A DNA stretch of 64,000 nucleotides from Aurantimonas aggregata (GTDB taxonomy: Bacteria > Pseudomonadota > Alphaproteobacteria > Rhizobiales > Rhizobiaceae). The DNA lies in contig NZ_JAAAMJ010000017.1 in the NCBI RefSeq assembly GCF_010500835.1, positions 1 to 64,000 on the forward strand. The letters run 5' to 3'. The notes under the pieces were generated by a model, which worked only from the letters and a program-made list of their open reading frames with translations, did not search any database and had not been told where the DNA came from. Both the position numbers and the translations under genes were made by a program. Positions 39,845 through 49,242 of the stretch are shown in pieces (the first letter of the stretch is position 1; the number at the start of each line of letters is the position of its first letter).

Positions 39845-40461
39845 TGGCGCGCCTGTCTAAACACACGCCGCTGATCCACGAGACCGCCATCGTCGAGACG
39901 ACGACGATCGGCCGCTATGTCGAGATCGACGAGCGCTGCCGCGTCGCCGAGACGGTGATCGGCGACTATTCCTACATGATGCGCGATTGCGGCGTCTGGG
40001 GAACGGTGATCGGCAAGTTCGTCAACATCGCCGCCAGCGTCCGACTGAATGCCACCAACCATCCCGTCGAGCGCGCGACGCTGCACCACTTCACCTACCG
40101 CGCCGGCGACTATTTCGACGACGCCGAGGACGAGGCGCCGTTCTTCGCCGCCCGCAGGGCCCGCACCGTGACCATCGGCCACGACGTCTGGATCGGCCAC
40201 GGTGTCACCGTCCTGCCGGGCGTGACGATCGGCAACGGCGCGGTGATCGGAGCCGGGGCGGTGGTCTCCAAGGACGTCGCGCCCTACACGATCGTCGGCG
40301 GTGTGCCGGCCCGGCCGATCCGGCCCCGATTTGCCGCGGAGATCGGCGCCCGGATGGACGCGCTCGCCTGGTGGGACTGGCCGCACGAGAGGCTGCGCGC
40401 GGCCCTCGACGACTTCCGCCAGCTGGACGCCGAAGCCTTCCTCGACAGGCACGGCGGCTAA
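39844..40461 (+). CDS. Hexapeptide-repeat acyltransferase of phosphonate operons
   Basis: A 205-residue left-handed beta-helix transferase with a run of hexapeptide repeats ([36 protein letters not shown]) and the terminal [11 protein letters not shown] typical of CatB-type acetyltransferases. This subfamily recurs in phn operons and may acetylate aminoalkylphosphonates, doing the job PhnO does in E. coli; that is inference. ATG 39844 overlaps the phnL stop; a GTG three bases earlier is also in frame. Pho boxes follow before phnC2. Confidence 0.87.
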   Translation: MARLSKHTPLIHETAIVETTTIGRYVEIDERCRVAETVIGDYSYMMRDCGVWGTVIGKFVNIAASVRLNATNHPVERATLHHFTYRAGDYFDDAEDEAPFFAARRARTVTIGHDVWIGHGVTVLPGVTIGNGAVIGAGAVVSKDVAPYTIVGGVPARPIRPRFAAEIGARMDALAWWDWPHERLRAALDDFRQLDAEAFLDRHGG

Positions 40462-40493
40462 GTCGGAAAAGGCTGCGCCGCCAAGTGGTTCGA

Positions 40494-40533
40494 CCGTCAC
40501 CGAACGGTCACCGGCGCGTCATCGGGCTCACAT
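40494..40533. promoter_or_regulatory. Tandem Pho boxes upstream of phnC2
   Basis: Four 7-base units in 11-base phase: CCGTCAC (40494), CGGTCAC (40505), GCGTCAT (40516) and CTCACAT (40527). This is two adjoining PhoB boxes ending 47 bases before phnC2, and the best Pho box in the window. Confidence 0.75.
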
Positions 40534-40580
40534 GCAGCAGGCCTAGGAAGACCCCGTCAACGAGCCCTACGGGATACAGA

Positions 40581-41435
40581 ATGACTGCCATCGTGATCCG
40601 CGATCTCTCCAAGCGCTTCGGCCGCAAACAGGCCCTCGACAAGGTCAGCCTGACGATCGAAGAGGGCGAGATGGTCGCGCTGATCGGGGCGTCCGGTTCC
40701 GGCAAGTCGACGCTCATCCGGCATATCGCCGGACTGGAGCGCGCCGACCAGAACAGCCATTCGCAGATCCAGCTGTTCGGCGAGACGATCCAGACCGGCG
40801 GCCGGATCGGCAACGGCGCCCGCGTCATGCGGCGCGAGATCGGCGTGATCTTCCAGCAGTTCAACCTGGTCTCCCGCCTGCCGGTGATCACCAACGTGCT
40901 GCTCGGCAATCTCGGCCGGATCCCACGCTGGCGCGGCACGCTCGGCCTGTTCACCCGGGCCGAGCGGATGGCGGCCCGCGCCGCCCTCGCCCGGGTCGGC
41001 ATTCCGGACGTCGCCTGGCAGCGCGCCTCGACGCTTTCCGGCGGTCAGCAGCAGCGCGCCGCGATCGCCCGCTGCCTCGTCCAGAAGTCCCGCGTGCTGC
41101 TCGCCGACGAGCCGATCGCCTCGCTCGACCCGGCCTCGGCAAGGCGGGTGATGGACGCGCTCGCCGACATCAACCGCACCGACAAGATCACCGCGGTCGT
41201 GTCGCTGCACCAGGTCGAATACGCCCGCCGCTACTGCCCGCGGACCATCGCGCTCAGGGACGGCGAGATCGTCTATGACGGCCCGTCCAGCGCCCTCACC
41301 AACGCCTTCCTCACCGAGCTCTACGGCTCCGACTCGGAAGAGCTCGTGCTGCCCGATGCGCTGCCGGTCGACGACCGGCGCGTCGCGGCGCCCAAGAAAC
41401 TGTCGGTCACCACACCGGAACTCGCTCCGGCGTGA
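40581..41435 (+). CDS. phnC: Phosphonate ABC transporter, ATP-binding protein PhnC (set 2)
   Basis: A 284-residue ABC ATPase of the classical PhnC type. Walker A is GASGSGKST, the Q-loop [23 protein letters not shown] is diagnostic for PhnC, the signature [15 protein letters not shown] and Walker [14 protein letters not shown]. The C-terminal 35 residues form a Pro/Glu-rich extension. It begins a separate Pho-box-driven unit phnC2D2E2M2N. Confidence 0.93.
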   Translation: MTAIVIRDLSKRFGRKQALDKVSLTIEEGEMVALIGASGSGKSTLIRHIAGLERADQNSHSQIQLFGETIQTGGRIGNGARVMRREIGVIFQQFNLVSRLPVITNVLLGNLGRIPRWRGTLGLFTRAERMAARAALARVGIPDVAWQRASTLSGGQQQRAAIARCLVQKSRVLLADEPIASLDPASARRVMDALADINRTDKITAVVSLHQVEYARRYCPRTIALRDGEIVYDGPSSALTNAFLTELYGSDSEELVLPDALPVDDRRVAAPKKLSVTTPELAPA

Positions 41436-41473
41436 CAGCAGACCTGAAACACCATCAACAGGGAAACACCCCC

Positions 41474-42481
41474 ATGAAGACCATCCTCAAGAGCCTTGCG
41501 GCTGCCGCGCTGGCGGCCGGCCTGTCGTCCGCGGCCCTCGCCCAGGACGCCGCGCCGACCGAACTCGCATTCGGGATCATCTCCACCGAGAGCCAGCAGA
41601 ACCTGCGGCCGAAATGGGAGCCGTTCCTGGCCGCCATGGAAGAGAAGACCGGCCTCGACGTGAAGCCGTTCTTCGCCTCCGACTATGCCGGCGTCATCGA
41701 GGGCATGCGCTTCGACAAGGTGCAGCTCGCCTGGTACGGCAACAAGTCGGCGATGGAAGCGGTCGACCGGGCGAACGGCGAGATCTTCGCCCAGACCGTC
41801 GCCCTCGACGGCAGCCCGGGCTACTGGTCGCTGGTCCTCGCGCCGGCCGATTCCGCGCTCACCAGCGTCGAAGACCTGCTCACCTGCGACCAGTCGCTGG
41901 ATTTCGGCCTCGGTGACCCGAACTCGACCTCGGGCTATCTCGTGCCGATGACCTTCGTCTTCGCTGCCAACGGCGTCGACCCGAAGGAATGCTTCAAGAA
42001 CGTCACCAACGCCAATCACGAGACCAACGCCATGGCCGTCGCCAACGGCCAGGTCGATGCGGCCGCGAACAACACCGAGAACCTGGCGCTGATCGAGAAG
42101 AACAACCCGGATGCCTTCGCCAAGATGAAGATCATCTGGAAGTCGCCCCTGATCCCGTCGGATCCGATGGTCTGGTCGACCAACCTGCCGCAGGAAACCA
42201 AGGACAAGATCAAGACCTTCTTCCTGACCTACGGCACCGACCAGTCGGACGGTGACGTGGCCGCCGAGAAGGAAGTCCTGGCCGGTCTCGAATGGGCGCC
42301 GTTCCGCGAAAGCACCAACGACCAGCTGCTGCCGATCCGGGTGATGGAGCTGTCGAAGTCGATCGCGCAAATCGAGGCCGACACCGGCAAGACCGACGAA
42401 GAGAAGAAAGCCGAGATCGCGAAGCTCGAAGCCGAAAAGGCCGGCTACGAAGCCAAGATCAAGAGCGCAGAGCAGAGCTGA
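41474..42481 (+). CDS. phnD: Phosphonate ABC transporter, periplasmic binding protein PhnD (set 2)
   Basis: A 335-residue periplasmic protein with a 23-residue signal peptide (ending ALA-QDA). It carries classical PhnD segments: [20 protein letters not shown], the pocket region [28 protein letters not shown] and [15 protein letters not shown]. The C-terminal 40 residues are a charged Lys/Glu helix. The context with phnE2, phnM2 and phnN marks it as the main phosphonate uptake protein. Confidence 0.93.
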   Translation: MKTILKSLAAAALAAGLSSAALAQDAAPTELAFGIISTESQQNLRPKWEPFLAAMEEKTGLDVKPFFASDYAGVIEGMRFDKVQLAWYGNKSAMEAVDRANGEIFAQTVALDGSPGYWSLVLAPADSALTSVEDLLTCDQSLDFGLGDPNSTSGYLVPMTFVFAANGVDPKECFKNVTNANHETNAMAVANGQVDAAANNTENLALIEKNNPDAFAKMKIIWKSPLIPSDPMVWSTNLPQETKDKIKTFFLTYGTDQSDGDVAAEKEVLAGLEWAPFRESTNDQLLPIRVMELSKSIAQIEADTGKTDEEKKAEIAKLEAEKAGYEAKIKSAEQS

Positions 42482-42591
42482 CATCGACCCAAAGGCGGCG
42501 GGCGCCCTGCCTGCCGCCGACTGGTTCTCGTCCACCCGGCCGGCGCCCTGACAGGGGCCGGCCGGTCCGTTTCGACCCGCAGGATGCCGCC

Positions 42592-43413
42592 ATGACGAAC
42601 GACGCGCTTTCCGTTACCCGCCCCGCCGTGCCCGACCTCAATGCCGGCCGCGACTGGTCCCGCAGCGTCTGGAACGCGGTGATCTGGGGCGGTCTCGCCC
42701 TCGGCCTGATCTGGAGCTGGGCGCCGGCCGAAATGGGCCGCTGGACCTATCTCTTCACCGATGCCGACAACATGGCGGAATACGCCAGCGGCTTCGCCAA
42801 TCCCGATTTCACCGACTGGCGCTATTACGCGACGGAGATGGTGGTGACGGTCCAGATCGCGCTCTGGGGCACCGTCCTGTCGGTGCTGCTGGCGATCCCC
42901 TTCGGCATCCTCTCGGCGCACAACATGGTGCCCTGGTACATCCTCCAGCCCGCCCGCCGGCTGATGGATTTCTTCCGCGCCATCCACGAGATCGTCTGGG
43001 CGGTGCTGTTCGTCGTCGCCGTCGGCCTCGGCCCCTTTGCCGGCGTGATGGCGCTGTTCATCCACACCACCGGCATCCTCGCCAAGCTGTTCTCCGAAGC
43101 CGTCGAGGCGATCGACCCGCGGCCGGTGGAAGGCATCCGCGCCACCGGCGCGTCGAAGCTGCAGGAAGTGGTGTTCGGCGTCATCCCGCAGGTGCTGCCG
43201 CTGTGGATCTCCTATTCGCTCTACCGCTTCGAATCCAACGTCCGCGCCGCGACAGTCCTTGGCGTCATCGGGGCCGGCGGCATCGGCCAGGTGCTGTTCG
43301 AATCGGTGCGCGGCTTCTATTATCCGCAATCGGCGGCCATCCTGATCATCATCGTCGCGACGGTGGTCCTGACCGATCTCCTCTCGCAGCGGCTGCGGCG
43401 CTTCGTTACATGA
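42592..43413 (+). CDS. phnE: Phosphonate ABC transporter, permease PhnE (set 2)
   Basis: A 273-residue inner-membrane permease with about six spans. The EAA loop is [23 protein letters not shown], followed by [25 protein letters not shown], a PhnE hallmark. ATG 42592 gives the usual length. It follows phnD2 after 110 bases, a gap with GC-rich repeats, and precedes phnM2 by 78 bases. Confidence 0.92.
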   Translation: MTNDALSVTRPAVPDLNAGRDWSRSVWNAVIWGGLALGLIWSWAPAEMGRWTYLFTDADNMAEYASGFANPDFTDWRYYATEMVVTVQIALWGTVLSVLLAIPFGILSAHNMVPWYILQPARRLMDFFRAIHEIVWAVLFVVAVGLGPFAGVMALFIHTTGILAKLFSEAVEAIDPRPVEGIRATGASKLQEVVFGVIPQVLPLWISYSLYRFESNVRAATVLGVIGAGGIGQVLFESVRGFYYPQSAAILIIIVATVVLTDLLSQRLRRFVT

Positions 43414-43491
43414 CGATGGGCGCTGCCCGCCTCGCAACGAAGCGGTCGCCGCCCCTCGCCTTTCGATTCCCCAGCCCAGAAGCCATCCGAC

Positions 43492-44631
43492 ATGCCTGAC
43501 GAAATGATCCTGACCAATGCCCGCATCGTCACCGCCGATACGGTGATCGACGGGCATCTGGTGCTGCGCGACGGCCTAATCGCCGAGATCGGCGATGGTC
43601 CGTCGGCGACCGGCGAGGACGTCGGCGGCGACACGCTGATCCCCGGCCTGATCGAGTTGCATACCGACCATATCGAAGGCCATTTCATGCCGCGGCCGAA
43701 GGTGCTGTGGAACAAGCTGGCGGCGATCCAGGCGCATGACAACCAGATCGCCGGGTCGGGCATCACCACCGTCTTCGACGCGCTGCGGGTCGGCACCGAC
43801 GAGAACGCCACGCTGACTGCCGACGACATGGCCGAGATGGGCGAGATGATCGGCCGCGCGGTGGCCGAGGACCGGGTGCGCGCCGACCACTACATCCACC
43901 TGCGCTGCGAAGTCTCCGCCGAGGACGTGCTGGCAGGCTTTCACAAGCTGGCGGTCAATCCGCGGCTCCGGCTGGTCTCGCTGATGGACCATGCGCCGGG
44001 GCAGCGGCAGTTCGCCGATCTCGGCGCCTATCGGACCTACTACCAGATGAAGCTCGGCCTCTCCGACGAAGCCTTCGAGACATTCAGCACGAAGCGGATG
44101 GGCGAATCCGCCGCGTTCGCCGAAAGCCACCGGCGGGACATCGCCGATGCCTGCCGGGAGCGCGGCATCGCGCTCGCCTCGCACGACGACGCGACGCTTG
44201 CGCATGTGGGCGAGGCATTGGCGCTGGGCACCAGCGTCGCCGAGTTCCCGACGACCGTGAAGGCCGCAGCCGCCTCGCGCGAAGCCGGTCTTCACGTGCT
44301 GATGGGCGCGCCCAACATCGTGCGCGGCGGCTCGCATTCCGGCAACGTCTCGGCGATCGAGCTGCTGCGGCTCGGCATCCTCGACATATTGTCTTCCGAC
44401 TACGTGCCGTTCTCGATGCTGCAGGCGGTGTTCCACCTCGTCGACAGCGGCGAGGCGAGTCTGCCGGACGCGATCCGGCTGGTGACGCTGAACCCCGCCG
44501 ACGCCGTCGGCCTCACCGACCGCGGCGCCATTGCCGTCGGCCTCCGCGCCGACCTCGTACGCGTACGTACGCACGAAGGCGAGCCGCCGGTGGTCCGGTC
44601 CGTCTGGCGCGAGGGCAACCGTGTCTCCTGA
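43492..44631 (+). CDS. phnM: Ribose 1-methylphosphonate 5-triphosphate diphosphatase PhnM (copy 2)
   Basis: A 379-residue amidohydrolase that removes diphosphate from ribose 1-methylphosphonate 5-triphosphate before C-P cleavage. Metal-site segments are LIPGLIELHTDHIEGHFMP, HDNQIAGSGITTVFDAL, LMDHAPGQRQF, ASHDDAT and GAPNIVRGGSHSG. It lies in the C-P lyase island next to phnN and is the likely pathway enzyme; copy 1 at 29.7 kb is diverged. It overlaps phnN by 11 bases. Confidence 0.93.
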   Translation: MPDEMILTNARIVTADTVIDGHLVLRDGLIAEIGDGPSATGEDVGGDTLIPGLIELHTDHIEGHFMPRPKVLWNKLAAIQAHDNQIAGSGITTVFDALRVGTDENATLTADDMAEMGEMIGRAVAEDRVRADHYIHLRCEVSAEDVLAGFHKLAVNPRLRLVSLMDHAPGQRQFADLGAYRTYYQMKLGLSDEAFETFSTKRMGESAAFAESHRRDIADACRERGIALASHDDATLAHVGEALALGTSVAEFPTTVKAAAASREAGLHVLMGAPNIVRGGSHSGNVSAIELLRLGILDILSSDYVPFSMLQAVFHLVDSGEASLPDAIRLVTLNPADAVGLTDRGAIAVGLRADLVRVRTHEGEPPVVRSVWREGNRVS

Positions 44632-45241
44632 CACCGATACACGGCCCACGGCCGACGCCGCGCTGACGGCGGAGCGGCCCGGCACCTTCGTCGCCGTGGT
44701 CGGACCCAGCGGCGCCGGGAAGGACACGCTGCTGGCCATGGCCGCCGAGGCGCTCGCGAACGAGCCGGACGTCGTCTTCGCCCGCCGGATCGTCACCCGC
44801 GACGCCATGACCGAGCTCGAGGATCATGACGTGATGAGCCGGCCGGACTTCGCCGAAGCCGAGGCCGCCGGCGCGTTCTGCCTGTCCTGGCATGCGCATG
44901 GCCTCGCCTACGGCCTGCCCGCCTGCCTCGACGATGCGCTGGCCTCGGGCAAGACGGTCGTCGCCAACATCTCCCGGCGCACGCTCACCGAGGCCGCCGC
45001 GCGGTTCGCCCGCCTTGCCATCGTCGAGATCACCGCGCCGAAGGCGGTGCTCGTTCAGCGCGTCGCGGCACGCGGGCGCGAGAGCCCGGACGAGGTCGCG
45101 GCGCGGATCGCCCGCCAGGTCGAGCTGGAAGTTCCGGCCTGCGCCGAGGCGTTCCACCGCATCATGAACGACGGCGCGGCCCGCGAGGGATGCGAGAGGC
45201 TGGTGGCGATTCTGATGGCGTCAGGCCGCCGCGCGGGCTGA
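44621..45241 (+). CDS. phnN: Ribose 1,5-bisphosphate phosphokinase PhnN
   Basis: A 206-residue P-loop kinase related to guanylate kinase that converts ribose 1,5-bisphosphate to PRPP, recycling the ribose from the C-P lyase pathway. The P-loop is VVGPSGAGKDTLL, followed by FARRIVTRDAM and the FCLSWHAHGLAYGLP segment typical of PhnN. The start is GTG at 44621-44623, within the end of phnM2. It is the last phn gene; the cyclic phosphodiesterase gene phnP is absent from the window. Confidence 0.92.
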   Translation: MSPDTDTRPTADAALTAERPGTFVAVVGPSGAGKDTLLAMAAEALANEPDVVFARRIVTRDAMTELEDHDVMSRPDFAEAEAAGAFCLSWHAHGLAYGLPACLDDALASGKTVVANISRRTLTEAAARFARLAIVEITAPKAVLVQRVAARGRESPDEVAARIARQVELEVPACAEAFHRIMNDGAAREGCERLVAILMASGRRAG

Positions 45242-45331
45242 TCCGGGGCACTGCCGACCGTCATCAGGCCGTCGCACCGGTCCGCAGCATCATCGTCGCT
45301 TTCCGCTCGTCAGGCCGGCTTACGCCCGGCG

Positions 45332-46420
45332 TTATGACGCGGCGACGGCATCGCATGCGGGCGCCGCAATGGCCTGGCGGTCCACGAAGCGATCCGCCAC
45401 CGCGGCGCCGGCGATCATCGAGCCCAGCCCGACCAGCGACGAGACGGCGAGCACCGAGCCGCCGGTCAGGCCAGCGCCGATGGTGCAGCCGACGGCGAGG
45501 ATGCCGCCGAAGCCCATCAGGGCGGCGCCCGCCGTATAGCGCAGGATCGACGGGGTACCCGGCTCGGAGAAGGTCACCACCCGGAATTCCCGGAAGGCGA
45601 CGGCCGCGAGGAAGGCGGCGACCAGCGTGCCGATCAGGACGCCCTGGTCGAGGCCGGCAAAGGCGTCGGGGCTGACGGCGAGCGCGCTCGTCGTCGCCAG
45701 CGGCCTTATGTAGGAGAGGCTCTCGGCCTGGATCGGCTCGAAGACCTGCAGCGACAGCTGGTAGGTGAAGTACCATCCGGCGACGACGCTGGCGCCGACG
45801 CCGATGCCGCCGAGGACGCGCCAGGCCGAGGCGCGGACGGCGAAGGCGATCGCCAGTGCGACGAGGGCGAGGACGCCGCCGACGACGAGGCCGGCCGACG
45901 GGCCAAGCCCGGCATGCGCCAGGAGGTCGTTGCCGCCGATCGCCGCGGTGCTCCACAGCCCGCCCGCCGTATCACGCAGCGGCACAAGCAGGCCAGCATA
46001 AGTGGCATAGCCGACGATCGCGATCACCAGCGACATGTAGAGCGCCCGCAGATTGCCGGATGCGGCGAGGATCAGCATGCGCGAGACACAGCCGCGCGCC
46101 AGCACCATGCCGATGCCGAACAGCGTGCCGCCGATCAGCGCGCCGGAGAGGCTCTGCGCGGTGGAGAAGAACCGCGTGTCGCGCACGTCCAGATAGCCGT
46201 AGTTCAGCAGCAGCTGGACGCCGAGCACCGCGGCGGCAAAGCCGGCCGCCCAGGTGGCGAGCGCGGCGTAATCGCGCCTGCGAGTGACATCCAGCACCGC
46301 CGAGCGGGTGCAGAAGGCGCTGCGTTGCGCGAAGAAGCCGAAGAGGCTGCCAATGACGATGCCGCCGACGAGCGCCGTGGCGTTCTCGCCGATGAGATCG
46401 ATCAGGGGGATGAAGTCCAT
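45332..46420 (-). CDS. YeeE/YedE-family sulfur-compound permease
   Basis: A 362-residue inner-membrane protein with about nine or ten spans and the conserved cysteines of the YeeE/YedE (TsuA-like) family, in RSAFCTRSAV, LARGCVSRM and AVGCTIGAGL. TsuA homologues carry thiosulfate through a cysteine relay. It is the last gene of the minus-strand sox region, 215 bases after the DsrE-like gene, and has a second homologue at 55.8 kb. It probably moves thiosulfate or a sulfur intermediate across the inner membrane; direction is unknown. Confidence 0.83.
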   Translation of the reverse strand: MDFIPLIDLIGENATALVGGIVIGSLFGFFAQRSAFCTRSAVLDVTRRRDYAALATWAAGFAAAVLGVQLLLNYGYLDVRDTRFFSTAQSLSGALIGGTLFGIGMVLARGCVSRMLILAASGNLRALYMSLVIAIVGYATYAGLLVPLRDTAGGLWSTAAIGGNDLLAHAGLGPSAGLVVGGVLALVALAIAFAVRASAWRVLGGIGVGASVVAGWYFTYQLSLQVFEPIQAESLSYIRPLATTSALAVSPDAFAGLDQGVLIGTLVAAFLAAVAFREFRVVTFSEPGTPSILRYTAGAALMGFGGILAVGCTIGAGLTGGSVLAVSSLVGLGSMIAGAAVADRFVDRQAIAAPACDAVAAS

Positions 46421-46635
46421 GGCGAGAAATCCTGCCGGTTGCCGCTCCGGCGAAGATATGCGGATAAGCGAATATGTTCAGGCCACAGATGTGCCCGAGC
46501 TGCCGGTTCAGCGAACCAGTTTCCTGCCGCTTATCACAATGTTGGATTCTGGTTCCAGAGGCCCCTTTGGCCGGGACCGAACCAAGGGCTGCGCCGGTCG
46601 CCAGAGCGCACCCTTGTCGGCATTCGGCCGGCCCG

Positions 46636-47157
46636 TCAGGGCTTGACGATGGTGAAGCCTTCCTCGTCGAGGCGGATCAGCTCGGCGACACCGGCCTCCA
46701 CCACCTCGGCGAAGGGGACGATCTCCGGCCGGCTGCCTTCCTCGCGCTCGAGCGTGTCGAGCGTGTTGCCGCAGGCGACGAAGGCGACGTTCGGCATGCT
46801 CTGGTCGAAGGAGGTCAGCCGCTCCATCACCGGCGTCCTGTCCGGGCGGAGCATGGTCAGGCCGGGACCGTAGACGACGATGCGGATGTCGATCTCCTCG
46901 GCCTTGTCGGAATAGAACCGCGAGACATTGGCGGCGATGTCCAGCGCCGAGCGCATCGCCGCCTCGTCGTCGTCGGAGACCTGCAGCGCCAGACGGTGCG
47001 TGACGAAGCCGCCGTCATCCTCGGCGGGCTGGGCGGCGGCGGGCAGCACCGCGAAGGGGGCGGCTACCATCGCGGCGAGCGCCAGCATCAGGCCTGCGGC
47101 GGGCAGGCGGAACCCGGTGGCGCGGGCCGCGCGAAGCAGACGAAAGGATCGAAACAT
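46636..47157 (-). CDS. Exported DsrE-like protein of the sox cluster
   Basis: A 173-residue protein with a long signal peptide (about 41 residues, ending AAA-QPA). The mature domain is DsrE/F-like: HRLALQVSDDDEAAMRSALDIAANVSRFY, then VVYGPGLTMLRPD and VAFVACGNTLDTLER with a single Cys in the position used for sulfur relay in DsrE. GGGAG lies about nine bases before the ATG. It follows soxD after 50 bases and may carry sulfane sulfur in the periplasm; this is inferred from fold and context. Confidence 0.75.
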   Translation of the reverse strand: MFRSFRLLRAARATGFRLPAAGLMLALAAMVAAPFAVLPAAAQPAEDDGGFVTHRLALQVSDDDEAAMRSALDIAANVSRFYSDKAEEIDIRIVVYGPGLTMLRPDRTPVMERLTSFDQSMPNVAFVACGNTLDTLEREEGSRPEIVPFAEVVEAGVAELIRLDEEGFTIVKP

Positions 47158-47207
47158 GGCCAGCTACTCCCGATGCGGCGGACGGCAGCGGGCAAGGCCC
47201 CGCGTCC

Positions 47208-47897
47208 TCAGTCCACCTGTCCGCCGGCGGCGCCCTCGCTGTCGGGGGTCACGTCGAGCACCTGCGCCCGCATGGTGATCTCCGCAGGAGCCGGCTTGCA
47301 GTCGACCATACAGGGTTCGGCCCCTGTCTTGTAGTGCGCTTCCTGTTCCCGGTCATCGGGGACGAACGCGCCGGCATTGGGCATTTCGATCGAGGTGAAG
47401 TTCTCGTTGGAGAGCTCGAAATCCTCGTCCGTGACGATGTCGTTGAGGTAGAGGACGTAGGCGGTCAGCGCGTAGACCTCGTCGTCGCCGAGCGTCTGGG
47501 CGCTGCCGAAGGGCATCGCCCGGTGGATGTAGTCGTAGACCGTCGACAGATACGGCCAGTAGGAGCCGATGGTCTTTTCCGGGCGCGCGCGGGTCAGCGT
47601 GTCGAAACCGCCGGCCAGCACCGGCCAGCGATCCCGCCCCTCGCCGAAATCGCCGTGGCACGACGCGCATTGCATCTCGAAGATCGCTTCGCCTTCCAGC
47701 ACCGTGCCGCTGCCGACGGGAAGCCCCTGCCCGTCCGGCCGGACGTCGATGTCCCAGGCGGCGACCTCGGACTCCGTGGCGACGCGGCCGAGCCCGAGCG
47801 GAGCGCCGGCGGGCTCCTCCGCCGATACCGCGACGATGCCCGCCGCGCCGGCGGCGATCAGTCCGGCGAGGAACAGGGCCTCAGGAAACTTCGACAT
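47208..47897 (-). CDS. soxD: Sulfite/sulfane dehydrogenase cytochrome c subunit (SoxD), single-heme form
   Basis: A 229-residue c-type cytochrome with an N-terminal export signal (residues 1-26). One heme site is visible, CASCH (C77, C80, H81), with a Met-containing MPFGSAQTLGDDEVYALTAYVLYLND segment supplying the distal ligand. Classical SoxD from Paracoccus has two heme domains and is about 150 residues longer, so this is a short form, with an added CMVDC motif near the C-terminus. It overlaps soxC by 17 bases. It takes electrons from the SoxC molybdenum site. Confidence 0.85.
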   Translation of the reverse strand: MSKFPEALFLAGLIAAGAAGIVAVSAEEPAGAPLGLGRVATESEVAAWDIDVRPDGQGLPVGSGTVLEGEAIFEMQCASCHGDFGEGRDRWPVLAGGFDTLTRARPEKTIGSYWPYLSTVYDYIHRAMPFGSAQTLGDDEVYALTAYVLYLNDIVTDEDFELSNENFTSIEMPNAGAFVPDDREQEAHYKTGAEPCMVDCKPAPAEITMRAQVLDVTPDSEGAAGGQVD

Positions 47898-49167
47898 TTT
47901 CGAGCCCTCCGTCCGCGGTCAGAAGCCAGGTCTGGATGCCGTTGTTGTGGTAGATCGAGTTGTCGCCGCGCGCGGCCCGCAGCTCGTTCTTGGTCGGCTG
48001 GACGAAACCGCGATCGTCGACGGCGCGGGACTGCAGCAGCAGCTGCGAGCCGTCCCATTCGAAATCGTAGTAGAAGCGGTGCAGCGCCATCGGCAGGCTC
48101 GGCCCGTCGATCCGTGCCTCGTGCCAGTTCCGCCCGCCGTCGAGCGTAACGTCGACCCGGTCGATGCGGCCATTGCCGGACCAGGCAAGGCCGGTGACCA
48201 CCGTGCGGCCCTTGCCGTGGGTGATCGGCGCCTGCGGGCTCGGATTGGTGATGACCGACTTCACCTCCATGCCCCAGGTGAACTTGCGGGCCTTGCCGCT
48301 GGCGAGAAGGTCGGTGTATTTCGACGTCTCTTCCCGGTGCTCCCAGGGCTGGTCGCCGACCTCGAGGCGGCGGAGCCACTTGACCCACATATTGCCTTCC
48401 CAGCCGGGCACAACCAGGCGCACCGGATAGCCCTGTTCGGGCCGCAGCGCCTCGCCGTTCATCTTCCAGGCGACGAGACAGTCGTCGAGCGCCTTTTCCA
48501 TCGGGATCGAGCGGGTCATCGCGGACGCGTCGGCGCCCTCGGCGAGCAGCCACTTGCCGGCAGTCTTCACGCCCGCCTCCTCCAGGAGGTAGCGCAGCGG
48601 CGTGCCGGTATACATCACGCAGTGGATCATGCCGTGGGTGAACTGGCAGCCGTTCAGCTGGGCGCCGCGCCACTCCATGCCGCTGTTGGCCGCGCATTCG
48701 AGGAAATAGACGCGGTTCTCGCGGGGAAAGCGCTTCAGATCGTCCATGGTGAAGACCAGCGGCCGGTCGACGAGGCCGTTGATCATCAGCCGGTGCTCGT
48801 CCGGCGGGATCTCGGCGATGCCGGCGTGATGGCGCTCGAAGCAGAGCCCGTTCGGCGTGATGATGCCGTCGAGATCGTGCAGCGGCGTGAAGCTGACCGA
48901 ACTGGTCGCATCGGCGGTCAGCCACGGCACGTCGCGGCGCACGACCCCGGCTTCGAAGGACGACGGCGTCCCGTAGGGGCGCGCGACGACGCCCTCGCCG
49001 AGATAGCTGTTCCAGTCCTTCAGCTCGGTGATCGCCGGGTCGCCGCCTTCGGCCGCCCGCGAACCGCCGGTTCCGGCAAAGGCTGCCGCGCCGCCCAGCG
49101 CCAGACTGCGCATGAGGAAGCTTCGGCGGGAGGTTCCCTCCCCGGTCATTCCTGCCCTGTCAGTCAT
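47881..49167 (-). CDS. soxC: Sulfane dehydrogenase molybdopterin subunit SoxC
   Basis: A 428-residue exported molybdoenzyme of the sulfite oxidase family. A Tat signal (SRRSFLMRS) is followed by the Mo-cofactor domain with the molybdenum-ligand Cys in YFLECAANSGMEW and the FTHGMIHCVMYTGTPL and VVPGWEGNMWVKWL segments, then the dimerisation domain. With SoxD it oxidises the sulfane sulfur bound to SoxY, giving full oxidation without sulfur globules. Just upstream is an AT-rich motif shared with other sox promoters. Confidence 0.94.
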   Translation of the reverse strand: MTDRAGMTGEGTSRRSFLMRSLALGGAAAFAGTGGSRAAEGGDPAITELKDWNSYLGEGVVARPYGTPSSFEAGVVRRDVPWLTADATSSVSFTPLHDLDGIITPNGLCFERHHAGIAEIPPDEHRLMINGLVDRPLVFTMDDLKRFPRENRVYFLECAANSGMEWRGAQLNGCQFTHGMIHCVMYTGTPLRYLLEEAGVKTAGKWLLAEGADASAMTRSIPMEKALDDCLVAWKMNGEALRPEQGYPVRLVVPGWEGNMWVKWLRRLEVGDQPWEHREETSKYTDLLASGKARKFTWGMEVKSVITNPSPQAPITHGKGRTVVTGLAWSGNGRIDRVDVTLDGGRNWHEARIDGPSLPMALHRFYYDFEWDGSQLLLQSRAVDDRGFVQPTKNELRAARGDNSIYHNNGIQTWLLTADGGLENVEVS

Positions 49168-49185
49168 CGGCCACCTCCCGACATA

Positions 49186-49211
49186 GAATTATATGATATT
49201 TTGCATATATC
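49186..49211. promoter_or_regulatory. AT-rich candidate SoxR site between soxB and soxC
   Basis: A GC-poor island reading GAATTATATG, ATA, then TTTTGCATATATC, in a gap of 75 bases that is otherwise GC-rich. It shares the order GAAT..TATG..TTTT.CAT with the soxS/soxV intergenic site and a TTTT/ATATATCA core with the site upstream of the metallo-hydrolase. It may be an internal SoxR operator for soxCD. Confidence 0.4.
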
Positions 49212-49242
49212 AGCGCGCGGCGTGCCTGTCGACCGTCCCGTG

